DNA from: Allobosea robiniae
Lineage (GTDB): Bacteria > Pseudomonadota > Alphaproteobacteria > Rhizobiales > Beijerinckiaceae
Assembly (NCBI RefSeq): GCF_900102525.1
Contig: NZ_FNBZ01000009.1
Location: 62,001-126,000 of the forward strand
DNA length: 64,000 nt
Direction: 5' to 3'
A model generated the notes under the pieces. That model was not told the origin of the DNA and did no database searches. It saw nothing but the letters and a program-made list of their open reading frames with translations. Positions within the stretch are counted from its first letter, which is position 1. Every line of letters starts with the position of its first letter. Both the position numbers and the translations under genes were made by a program. Of the stretch, positions 56,001-63,432 are shown piece after piece.

Positions 56001-56868
56001 TGTCGAAGGAGATCACGTCCTTATGGCCGGCGAGCTCGCCGAATAGGGCCGTGGCGAGGCCGCCACCGGCCGGGCCGCTTTCGAGCAGGCGGATCGGGAA
56101 GGTGCGCGCCGTCTCGGGCGAGACGAGGCCGCCGGCCGAATGCATCAGCGTCAGGGAACCGCGGAAGGAGCGGGCCGCGAGCTCGCGCTCAAGCCGCTGC
56201 AGATAGCGGCGCATCAGCGGCTGCACATAGGCATTGGCCGCCGTGGTGACGAAGCGCTGGTATTCCCAGATCTCGGCGACGACTTCGCTCGACAGCGAAA
56301 CGGTTAGTTCCGGGCAAGCCTCGCGGACGATGCGGCCAGCCTCCTGCTCATGCGCCGGGTTGCGGTAGCTGTTGAGGAAGCAGACCGCGATCGCCTCGCA
56401 GCCGGAGGCTTCCAGCTCACGGGCGGCCTTACGCACGGCGTCCGCATCGACCGTGGTGACGACCTGACCATCGCGGTCGATGCGCTCGGCCACTTCGAGG
56501 CGGTGTTCCCGCGAGACCAGCGGATCGGGGAAGGTCAGGAACAGGTCGTAGATGTCGTAGCGCTGCTCCGTCCCCATTTCGAGGATGTCGCGAAAACCCC
56601 TGGTGGTGATCAGGCCAAGCTTCGAGCCTTTGCGCTCGATCACCGCATTGGTGACCAGCGTCGTGCCATGGACGATGTCGCCGACATCGGCGAGCGTGAT
56701 GCCGGCCATCTCGGTGAGCTCGCCGAGGCCGATCAGCGCCGCTTCAGACGGGTCATGCGGGGTGGTCAGGCGCTTGTGCAGCCGGACCGAACGCTCCTGC
56801 GAATCGTACAGGATGAAGTCGGTGAAGGTGCCGCCGATATCGAAGCCGATACGCCAACGATTGCTCAT
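53020..56868 (-). CDS. Fused hydantoinase/5-oxoprolinase (HyuA-HyuB) enzyme
   Basis: 1282 residues. The HyuA half (about 1-690) has the ATP-binding FDIGGTFTDFILYD, MGTEQRYDIYDLF and SFDMGGTTAKACMI motifs; the HyuB half (from about 700) has LEIMWSRMINVVEEMWLTV, FNLTLPRAVKALLERYP, ITNDPWLCAGHLFDIAI and GGGQGGSAQGDGK. It resembles eukaryotic-like single-chain 5-oxoprolinases, while many bacteria encode two chains. These enzymes open lactam or hydantoin rings using ATP, or carboxylate ketones in the acetone carboxylase branch. ATGA overlap with the IclR gene. Substrate here is unknown. Confidence 0.9.
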   Translation of the reverse strand: MSNRWRIGFDIGGTFTDFILYDSQERSVRLHKRLTTPHDPSEAALIGLGELTEMAGITLADVGDIVHGTTLVTNAVIERKGSKLGLITTRGFRDILEMGTEQRYDIYDLFLTFPDPLVSREHRLEVAERIDRDGQVVTTVDADAVRKAARELEASGCEAIAVCFLNSYRNPAHEQEAGRIVREACPELTVSLSSEVVAEIWEYQRFVTTAANAYVQPLMRRYLQRLERELAARSFRGSLTLMHSAGGLVSPETARTFPIRLLESGPAGGGLATALFGELAGHKDVISFDMGGTTAKACMIEDGRAEIAPMLEAGRVNRFAKGSGLPIKAPVIDMIEIGAGGGSIAAIDEVGLLKVGPHSAGSDPGPACYGMGGTKPTVTDANLVLGYYDPGFFLGGRMALDLEAARKAVSTVAAPLGLSVEEAAWGIHKVVVESMGAAARVHLVEKGKDPRHYAMVGFGGAGPAHAVDVARVLGVKQVIIPPASGAASALGFLAAPLSFDMVRSLPVEFSEGFDAASVNAVLRDLEVDGRKHLTEAGVKPADVTVERTADMRLVGQMHDISVPLPSGTIDAASLDAIRAAFSKAYSARYTSVYEGARLEAINFRVRCAGPVPTLSLSGAAGGGDATNKIKGTRKAWFEGGWSEATVYDRYALRSGDTVKGPAIIEEREATTIVPPGDSVAIDDVLNLIIHVGQANAAETTITADMPLAEAARRIEADPISLEIMWSRMINVVEEMWLTVCRTAFSLVISEAQDFACELLDPEGETLAHSPRAMPVFNLTLPRAVKALLERYPAETLKPGDVLITNDPWLCAGHLFDIAIVTPVFLGNRVVGLMGTVGHVSDIGGTKDSLRAREIYEEGFQIPPMKLYEAGRINETLVRLLGENVRNSEQVLGDLHSFVAANAIGAERLQSFLTDYGMQDLRALAHVVQSRSEKAMREAIRALPDGTYHGTVSNNPLGTPMTYPLALTVKGDTIHLDFAGAPPQLPQGGLNCTLNYTMAHATYPLKCMLTPSVRGNAGCYRAFSVDAPKGSILNCDKPLAVNLRTRTGWYLAPNIFRALSEAAPKQVQAFTGLPVAASVYGRDAAGDTYSDMLFCGGGQGGSAQGDGKSGLLYPTSAANTSIETFESRVPVLVVEKAYLTDSGGAGQHRGGLGQRVRLRKLADDGLPTLVSLYPEGVNNPIPGLFGGKAGGGASGRVIDEQGHVLRDVGTGELVQVRQPHEIVELVLAGGAGYGPASERSREAIARDIALGLVSPDAAKRDYGVQGAHATQDVGEAKAGILIA

Positions 56869-57650
56869 GGAGCGGTCTCCGCGATTGAGAGGTTCAGGGG
56901 TATGAAACGCTTGTCCTGGATCAGGGCCGCGATCTCGGCGGCGCCCTGACCCAGCGAACGGATGATGGCGAGGCGCTCGGCCGGCTCGACCGTGGCGGCC
57001 GGGAAGGACAGGCAGAGCGCGACCTCGTCGCCGGTGGTGGGATCACCGACGGCAACCGAGATGGCGCGCACGCCGTGCACCGCCTCGTCATGGGATTCGG
57101 CAAAGCCGGCGCGGCGCACGATGGCGAGACGCGCCAGCAGCTCGTCCATATCCTGCGGCGCGGTCGCCGAGGGCGGCGTGAAGCCGGCGGGATAGAGCGC
57201 GCGAACCTCTTCGTCGGAAAGGCGGGCCAGCAGGGCACGACCGGTGCTTGAGGCGAAGGCCGGGATGCGGTCGCCGATCGAGGTGACGACCCTGAGCGCA
57301 TGACGGCCGGGATGGGCGGTGACGCCGACGATCTCGTTGCCACGGCGCACGCTGATATAGCCGGTATGGCCGATCTGGTCGGAAACCCGCCCCACGATCG
57401 CATCGGCCCGGTCGATCAGCGACGCGGCGAAACGATAGAGATGGCCGACCTGGTTGAGCAGGAGCGAAGGCCGGTAACGTTTGCTCTCCCCGACCGTCTC
57501 CAGCAGCCCCTCGTCGCGCATCGCCCGGAGCAGGCGCGAGGCATTGCTCTTCGGCATGCCCAGGAGCGTGACGAGATCCGTCACCGTGACGTCGTGGCGC
57601 GTGCTGGAAAAACAGCGAAGCACATCCACGGCCGACGACAGGATGGACAT
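56865..57650 (-). CDS. IclR family transcriptional regulator
   Basis: 261 residues. N-terminal winged helix (LSSAVDVLRCFSS, TVTDLVTLLGMPKSNASRLLR) and the IclR effector domain (GYISVRRGNEIVGVTAHPG, FASSTGRALLARLSDEEV, GFAESHDEAVHGVRAISVAV). Its end overlaps the hydantoinase start. A 19-bp palindrome lies 16 bases before its ATG, between it and the divergent cyclodeaminase gene, so it probably controls both directions and itself. Confidence 0.92.
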   Translation of the reverse strand: MSILSSAVDVLRCFSSTRHDVTVTDLVTLLGMPKSNASRLLRAMRDEGLLETVGESKRYRPSLLLNQVGHLYRFAASLIDRADAIVGRVSDQIGHTGYISVRRGNEIVGVTAHPGRHALRVVTSIGDRIPAFASSTGRALLARLSDEEVRALYPAGFTPPSATAPQDMDELLARLAIVRRAGFAESHDEAVHGVRAISVAVGDPTTGDEVALCLSFPAATVEPAERLAIIRSLGQGAAEIAALIQDKRFIPLNLSIAETAP

Positions 57651-57665
57651 CGCGCTAACCCTTTA

Positions 57666-57684
57666 AGTTCCATTAAATGGAACT
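57666..57684. promoter_or_regulatory. Perfect 19-bp palindrome, candidate IclR operator
   Basis: AGTTCCATT-A-AATGGAACT has perfect 9-bp arms. It sits 16 bp upstream of the IclR start and 170 bp before the divergent cyclodeaminase-like gene. The GTTCCA/TGGAAC half-sites resemble known IclR-family operators. Confidence 0.7.
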
Positions 57685-57853
57685 GAAGTTGCAGTAATAG
57701 GAAAAATACGTGAGTTAGGGAAGATGTCAATCCTGTGACCGCCGCTTTCCTTCCGCAGCGGGATTCGGGCGCCTCGACGCCGATCCGGCTTGGCTGTATC
57801 CCGGCCTCCTGACCGCCCCGGGCATCGGAGCCTGCCGTCTTGGAGATCACCGG

Positions 57854-58822
57854 ATGAGCGACAACCTGCTCTATCTCTCGCGCGACGATGTCCGCGCGCT
57901 GGCGATCTCGCCCGATGAAGCGCGCGAGGCCGTGCTGCAGGGTTTTCGCGACTATGCCGCCGGTCTGAACCGGAGCCTGCCGAAGACGGCGCTGACGCTC
58001 GGACCGGGCCACGGCTTCCAGGCGATGACGGCAGCCTCGTCGACCCAGCAGATCGCCACGGTGAAATGGGTGGCGATGGCGCCGGTCGCGGCGGGCTCTC
58101 CGCTGCCCGCCGTCAGCGCGCTGATCTGCGTGAACGACTATGCGACGGGCATGCCGCGCGCGATCCTCGACGGCGACGAGATCACCCTGATCCGCACTGC
58201 GGCGATCACCGCAGCCGCCGCCTCGCGCCTCGCCCCAGCGACGCCGCGCACCATCGGCTTCATCGGCTGCGGTCTTCAGGCCCATGCCCATCTCGCCGCC
58301 TTCCGCGCGCTCTACCCGGGCCTGACGACGGCACTGGCCATGAGCCGCAGCCGCGCCTCAGCCGAGCGCCTCATGGAAGCCGCACGCGCGAGCGGTCTCG
58401 CGACGCGGGTGCTGGACGACGCCGACGCGCTGCTGGACGAGAGCGATATCGTGATCTCGATGGTGCCCGGCGGCCCCGGCATGACGCCCTTCCTCGATGC
58501 GCGGCGCCTGAAGCCGGTCGCCTTCGCCGCGGCGGTCGATACCGGCCGGAGCTGGCTGCCGGAGACGCTGCCAGCCTTCGACGTGCTCGCCACCGACAGC
58601 CTCGAACAGTCGCGCGCGCCTTATGATGCCGCCGGCAATCCGGTGACGACCGTCAGCTTCGGCCATGACATGACGGAGCTTGCGGGCGCTCCGCATCCGA
58701 CGGCATCGGCAGGCCGTTCCTTCTTCTGCTTCCGCGGCGTCGCGCTGGCCGATCTCGCGCTGGCCCATCTCGTCGTCGAGAAGGCCCGCGCGCAGGGGCG
58801 CGGCACCACCCTGCAGCGCTGA
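57854..58822 (+). CDS. Ornithine cyclodeaminase / mu-crystallin family enzyme
   Basis: 322 residues. Rossmann motif TIGFIGCGLQAHAHLAAF with the substrate-domain signature around KWVAMAPVAAGSPLPAV and RTAAITAAAASRLAP. The family includes ornithine cyclodeaminase, ketimine reductases and alanine or opine dehydrogenases. A late PYDAAGNPVTTVSFGHDM is unlike classical cyclodeaminases. First gene of a two-gene unit with the DmpA-type peptidase; divergent from iclR. Possible role: imine/enamine product reduction. Confidence 0.8.
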   Translation: MSDNLLYLSRDDVRALAISPDEAREAVLQGFRDYAAGLNRSLPKTALTLGPGHGFQAMTAASSTQQIATVKWVAMAPVAAGSPLPAVSALICVNDYATGMPRAILDGDEITLIRTAAITAAAASRLAPATPRTIGFIGCGLQAHAHLAAFRALYPGLTTALAMSRSRASAERLMEAARASGLATRVLDDADALLDESDIVISMVPGGPGMTPFLDARRLKPVAFAAAVDTGRSWLPETLPAFDVLATDSLEQSRAPYDAAGNPVTTVSFGHDMTELAGAPHPTASAGRSFFCFRGVALADLALAHLVVEKARAQGRGTTLQR

Positions 58823-58844
58823 TCCAGCCTCACCGGACCCCACC

Positions 58845-59882
58845 ATGACCCAGCGCCTTCGCGATTTCGGCCTCACCTGCGGCATCCTGCAGCCGGGCCC
58901 GCTCAACGCGATCACCGACGTGCCCGGCGTCAAGCTCGGTCATTTCACTCTGAACGAAGGCGATCTCCGCACCGGTTTCACGGCCCTGCTGCCGCATGAC
59001 GGCAACCTGTTTCGCCGGAAGGTGCGCGCCGCAGTCGATGTCATCAACGGTTTCGGCAAGAGCGCCGGGCTGATGCAGCTCGCCGAGCTCGGCCAGATCG
59101 AGACGCCGCTGCTGCTCGGCAACACCCTCGCCGTCGGCGCCGGCTTCGACGCGCTGGTGACGCGCGCGCTCGCCGACAATCCCGACATCGGTCGCGAGAC
59201 CGGCACGGTCAATCCAGTCGTTCTCGAATGCAATGACGGCTATCTCTCCGACATCCGCGCCCGCGCGCTGACGCAGGAACATGCCTTCGCCGCGCTCGAC
59301 GCCGCCGCTTACGGCCCCGTCGCGGAAGGCGCGGTCGGCGCCGGCACCGGCATGAGCGCCTTCGGCTTCAAGGGCGGCATCGGCACGGCCTCGCGCCGCT
59401 TCGCCCTCGACGGCGCCGATCACACGCTCGGCGTACTGGCGCTCGCCAATTTCGGCAGTGCCGGCGATCTCGTCCTGCCCGATGGTCGCCGTCCCGTTCC
59501 GCCCGAGGCGAAGCCGCAAGCCGAGCGCGGCTCGGTGATCCTCATCATCGCGACCGACGTGCCGCTGGAATCGCGCCAGCTTCAGCGCATCGCGCGCCGC
59601 GGCGGCGCCGGTCTCGCCCGGCTCGGCGCCTTCTGGGGCAATGGCAGCGGCGACATTGCCGTCGCCTTCACCACCGCCGACCCGATCGACCACGATCAGC
59701 CCAACGACCTCGTGCCGCTGCGCGCCCTCAACGAGAACCGCATCGACACGCTCTTCCGCGCCGCCGCCGAGGCGACGCAGGAAGCCGTGCTCAACGCGAT
59801 GGTCGCAGCGCCCGCCACGACCGGGCGCGACGGGCACCATCGCCCGTCATTGGGGGATTGGCTGCGAGCGAACGCGGGCTGA
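58845..59882 (+). CDS. DmpA-type (P1 family) aminopeptidase
   Basis: 345 residues. N-terminal nucleophile enzyme made as a precursor that cleaves itself at Gly229-Ser230 (QAERGSVILIIATDVP). DVPGVKLGHFTL, NTLAVGAGFDALVTRA, VVLECNDGYLSD and GAGTGMSAFGFKGGIG are family landmarks. Relatives release D-Ala, beta-amino acids or act on small peptides and amides. The ATG 58845 is 22 bp after the cyclodeaminase-like gene stop. Suits a pathway degrading non-standard peptides. Confidence 0.9.
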   Translation: MTQRLRDFGLTCGILQPGPLNAITDVPGVKLGHFTLNEGDLRTGFTALLPHDGNLFRRKVRAAVDVINGFGKSAGLMQLAELGQIETPLLLGNTLAVGAGFDALVTRALADNPDIGRETGTVNPVVLECNDGYLSDIRARALTQEHAFAALDAAAYGPVAEGAVGAGTGMSAFGFKGGIGTASRRFALDGADHTLGVLALANFGSAGDLVLPDGRRPVPPEAKPQAERGSVILIIATDVPLESRQLQRIARRGGAGLARLGAFWGNGSGDIAVAFTTADPIDHDQPNDLVPLRALNENRIDTLFRAAAEATQEAVLNAMVAAPATTGRDGHHRPSLGDWLRANAG

Positions 59883-59897
59883 AACGGTGCGGGCCGC

Positions 59898-61163
59898 TCA
59901 GGCCCACTCGCCCTTGCGGAACACCGGCACGCGGCGGCCGTCCGCGTGGACGCCGTCGATATCGACTTCGCCCGAGCCGATCATCCAGTCGATATGGATC
60001 AGGCTCTTGTTGCCGCCCTGCGCCGCGATCTGCTCCGGCGTCAGGTTCGCGCCGTCGACGAAGCATTTCGAGTAGCACTGCCCGAGCGCGATATGGCAGG
60101 ACGCATTCTCGTCGAAGAGCGTGTTGTAGAACAGGATGCCGCTCTTCGAGATCGGCGAGGAGTTCGGCACCAGCGCGACCTCACCCAGCCGGCGCGAGCC
60201 GTCATCGGTGTCGAGCACCTTGTTCAGCAAGGCCTCGCCGCGCGAGGCCTTGGCCTCGACGATCCGCCCGCCCTCGAAGCGCACCCGGATCTCGTCGATC
60301 AGCGAGCCCTGATAGGACAGTGGCTTGGTGCTCGAGACATGGCCGTCGACCCGGCGCGCATGCGGCGTGGTGAAGACCTCCTCGGTCGGGATGTTCGGGT
60401 TGCAGACGATGCCATTCTTGGCCGGCGAGGCCCCGCCCTGCCAGTCATGGCCATCGGCGAGCCCCACGGTCAGATCGGTGCCCAGCCCGGTGAAATGCAG
60501 CGAGGCGAAGCGCTGGCCGTTCAGCCAATCGCGCCGCGTCCGCAGCGCCGCGTTGTGCGCAGCCCAGGCCGCGACGGGATCAGCCTGATCGATGCGCGAG
60601 GCCGAGAAGATCGCCTCCGCCAACTTGCCGACCGCGACCTCCTCGGCATCATCCGGGAAGACCTGCTTCGCCCAGGCCGCACTTGGATAGGCCAGGATGT
60701 TCCAGTTGATGTCGAAGCCGGCGATTTTCTCCAGCGCCGGCTGGTAGGCGAGCGAATTCGCCTTGCTGGCGCGCCCGACCTTGGCCGGGTCCTCGTTCGC
60801 CAGCAGCATCGGATTGTCGCCGACGATGGCGAGCCGCGCCGTGTTGGCGGAGAAGGCCTCGGCGACGCCCTTGTAGAGCCAGGCCGGCGCCTTGTCGAAG
60901 CTCGCATCCGACGCATGGCGATAGCGCGTCAGCGTGACCTCCTCGTCGGCTAGCATCGGCGTGACGATGCCGGCACCCGCCTTGTAGGCATGGGCGGCGA
61001 TCAATCGAACCAGCGGCAGCGCCGCGACCGGCGCGGTCAGGAACAGGTCCTGCCCCGGCTGTAGATTGAGGCCGACGCGGATGGCGACCTCGGCCAGCTT
61101 GTCGAGCTTGGCGGGATCGATGGCAGAGGGGCGCTGATCTTGCGGGCGCTGGTGAACAGTCAT
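59898..61163 (-). CDS. M29 family aminopeptidase (AmpS/thermophilic type)
   Basis: 421 residues. M29 landmarks: PTEEVFTTPHARRVDGHVSS with a catalytic-metal Glu, VRFEGGRIVEA, DENASCHIALGQCY and HIDWMIGSGEVDIDGV, which carry the metal-binding Glu, His and Asp. Cobalt- or zinc-dependent release of N-terminal residues from small peptides. ATG 61163 selected at the conserved N-terminus. It is followed by nothing on its strand and is convergent with the DmpA gene. Confidence 0.9.
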   Translation of the reverse strand: MTVHQRPQDQRPSAIDPAKLDKLAEVAIRVGLNLQPGQDLFLTAPVAALPLVRLIAAHAYKAGAGIVTPMLADEEVTLTRYRHASDASFDKAPAWLYKGVAEAFSANTARLAIVGDNPMLLANEDPAKVGRASKANSLAYQPALEKIAGFDINWNILAYPSAAWAKQVFPDDAEEVAVGKLAEAIFSASRIDQADPVAAWAAHNAALRTRRDWLNGQRFASLHFTGLGTDLTVGLADGHDWQGGASPAKNGIVCNPNIPTEEVFTTPHARRVDGHVSSTKPLSYQGSLIDEIRVRFEGGRIVEAKASRGEALLNKVLDTDDGSRRLGEVALVPNSSPISKSGILFYNTLFDENASCHIALGQCYSKCFVDGANLTPEQIAAQGGNKSLIHIDWMIGSGEVDIDGVHADGRRVPVFRKGEWA

Positions 61164-61271
61164 GGCACTCGACCTGTCAGATTCGGGGTTGCCGCCATTG
61201 CTGGCCCAAATCGTCGCCGGGTCAACCACCGCGGCGGCAAGGCCGCCATCTGCTGACCGTGCGATGGTCTT

Positions 61272-62162
61272 TCAGCCCTCGGCGTCGTCCACCCGGACCA
61301 TCCGCCTGAGCTTGCTCGCGCGCAGCAGATGGCTGCGCATCAGCGCCGAGGCGACCTCGTTCTCGCCCGCCTCCAGATGGTCGAGCATGGCCATATGCTC
61401 GGCGCAGTTCACCCGCACGCGCTCCATGCCCTGGTCCCAGTCGTAGTTCGACAGGCGCCGGAGCTGGTTCTGGCGCCGCATCGCCGAATGGAAGAAGCGG
61501 TTGCCGGTGGCGGCGGCCAGCCCCTCGTGGAAATCGGCATTCATCTCGTAGAAGGCGATGCTCGACGATTCCCGCCAGGGCCGCTTGAGCGACTCGACAT
61601 GCCGCACCCGCATCTCGGTGATCCAGCCGGGATCGAGCTGGAAATCGGGCTCCAGCATCGCCATCGGCTCGATCAGCAGGCGGAAGCGATAGCTCTCGTC
61701 GCGCAGGCGCTGGTCGCGCGGCTCGTGCAGGAAGCGCCAGCCATAGCCCGGCTTGCGCTCGACCATGTCGAGATCGGCGAGACGCGCGAGCAGCTTCTGC
61801 GCCTCGGGCCGGCCGAGTTCGTAGCGCCGCATCACTTCGAGTTCCGAAACCTCGTCCGGCAGCAGACCGTTCTCGCGCTCATGCGCGAGCCTGACCATGG
61901 CGAGATCGACCGTCTCCGGCGCTCGGGCGCTCTCGCTCGCGGCCGGCAGGCTGATGAGCTCGATGCCCTTGTTGAGATGCCGGCGCACCACGCCCTGCTC
62001 GGCGAGATGGTCCAGCGCGGCACGTACCGGCGTGCGTGACACCCCGAGCCGCTTCGCTGTCGCGTTCTCGTTGAGCCAGGCACCGGCCGCCAGCGCATCG
62101 TCACGCACGAGCTGCAGGATGCGGTCGGCGATCTCCTGTTGCAGCCGGGTCGGCGCCGCCAT
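61272..62162 (-). CDS. GntR family transcriptional regulator (FCD-like effector domain)
   Basis: 296 residues. N-terminal winged helix (RILQLVRDDALAAGAWLNEN, LGVSRTPVRAALDHLAEQG) of GntR type and a helical C-terminal domain from about 150 (RLLIEPMAMLEPDF, AFYEMNADFHEGLAAATGN, CAEHMAMLDHLEAGENEVA) as in the FCD branch. It has an unusual second helical stretch (residues 85-145, YELGRPEAQKLLARLADLDM) between the two. Divergent from the C45 gene, so probably its regulator; no clean operator is visible in the 83-bp gap. Confidence 0.85.
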   Translation of the reverse strand: MAAPTRLQQEIADRILQLVRDDALAAGAWLNENATAKRLGVSRTPVRAALDHLAEQGVVRRHLNKGIELISLPAASESARAPETVDLAMVRLAHERENGLLPDEVSELEVMRRYELGRPEAQKLLARLADLDMVERKPGYGWRFLHEPRDQRLRDESYRFRLLIEPMAMLEPDFQLDPGWITEMRVRHVESLKRPWRESSSIAFYEMNADFHEGLAAATGNRFFHSAMRRQNQLRRLSNYDWDQGMERVRVNCAEHMAMLDHLEAGENEVASALMRSHLLRASKLRRMVRVDDAEG

Positions 62163-62245
62163 CGGAAAAGACCTTGATTGTTTTAGTTCGGGATGAAATA
62201 CACTACAGCACGATTTCTCGCCAGCATACCGGAAAGATGTGCGCC

Positions 62246-63388
62246 ATGGTCCAGCCCTGCCCCTTCGTCGACGTGTCGGGCACGCCCTATGAGCGCGGCC
62301 GCCAGCATGGCGCAGCCGTCCCGCAGCGCGTCAAGCGCTCGATCGAGCTCTATGGCGGCCAGCTCGGCGAGCTCGGTTACGACACTGCGGCGAAATCGGC
62401 GCTGATCGCCGAATTCGCCAAGGAGATCGAGCATTTCGGCGCGCATTACATCGAGGAGATGCGCGGCATCGCCGACGGCGCCGGCGTCGCGCTCGAAGAC
62501 ATCGTCATGGTCAATGCCCGCACCGAGGTCATCGCCAAGGCCCGCCTCATCAAGAACAAGCCGATCGAGGCCCAGGAAGAGCTCGACGACGGCTGCACCG
62601 GCGCGATCATCCTGCCGGAGCGCAGCGCCTCGGGCGAATTGATCCACGGCCAGAACTGGGACTGGAAGGCGGAATGCGCGGAGACCGCGATCGTGCTGCG
62701 CGTGCGCCGCGACGACGGGCCGGACTTCCTGACCTTCGTCGAGGCTGGCGGCCTCGCCCGCTGCGGTATGAACGCGGCCGGCATCTCGATCACCGCCAAC
62801 TATCTCGAATCCGAGCGTGACTTCACCCAGGCCGGCGTGCCGCTCGCCCTGATCCGCCGCAAGGTGCTGGAGCAGGAGCACCTCGCCTTCGCAATCAAGG
62901 CCGTGGCCACGACGCCGAAGGCCTGCTCGAACAACATGATGCTCTCGACCGTGAAGGGTTTTGGCATCGATTTCGAATGCGCCCCGGACGAGGCCTTCCC
63001 GCTCTATCCGCAGGACGGCATGATCGTGCACGCCAATCACTGGGTCGGCCAGATCGCGCTGACCAAGATCAAGGACACCGGCATCCCGCGCGTGCCGGAG
63101 AGCTTCTATCGCGACTGGCGCGTCCGCAAGCTGCTCGACGAGGCCGGCCGCAAGCTGACCGTCGACGACCTCAAGCAGGCCTTTTTCGACGATTTCCTGG
63201 CGCCTCATTCGGTCTGCCGCCCGGTGCGTCCGAACGAGGCCGGCAATCTCTCGGCCACCGTCGCCATGGTGATCATGCAGCCGGCGAAGGGGATCATGGA
63301 GGTCGCGCCGCTGCCGGCCCAGAACCGCGTCTTCACGCGCTACAGCCTGACCGAGGAGCCCGTGCTGCTCGCCGAAGCGGCGGAATAA
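62246..63388 (+). CDS. C45 family autoproteolytic amidohydrolase/acyltransferase
   Basis: 380 residues. N-terminal-nucleophile enzyme of the isopenicillin-N acyltransferase (C45) family: DVSGTPYERGRQHG at the start, MRGIADGAG, and DDGCTGAI with the self-cleavage Gly116-Cys117; QNWDWKAE and AGISITANYL follow. Family members hydrolyse or transfer acyl groups on amides. ATG 62246 fits GGAAAG at nine bases; ATG 62237 is an alternative. Followed by the peptide-binding protein gene, so it probably deacylates an imported amide. Confidence 0.88.
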   Translation: MVQPCPFVDVSGTPYERGRQHGAAVPQRVKRSIELYGGQLGELGYDTAAKSALIAEFAKEIEHFGAHYIEEMRGIADGAGVALEDIVMVNARTEVIAKARLIKNKPIEAQEELDDGCTGAIILPERSASGELIHGQNWDWKAECAETAIVLRVRRDDGPDFLTFVEAGGLARCGMNAAGISITANYLESERDFTQAGVPLALIRRKVLEQEHLAFAIKAVATTPKACSNNMMLSTVKGFGIDFECAPDEAFPLYPQDGMIVHANHWVGQIALTKIKDTGIPRVPESFYRDWRVRKLLDEAGRKLTVDDLKQAFFDDFLAPHSVCRPVRPNEAGNLSATVAMVIMQPAKGIMEVAPLPAQNRVFTRYSLTEEPVLLAEAAE

Positions 63389-63432
63389 GCCGGCAACACC
63401 GCGTCACAACCGAAAAACAACAGGGGAATAGG

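Noticed and set aside
62163..62245. GntR operator between the GntR and C45 genes
   Set aside because: Only weak short dyads (GAAAT/ATTTC with a 13-base gap) that could occur by chance.
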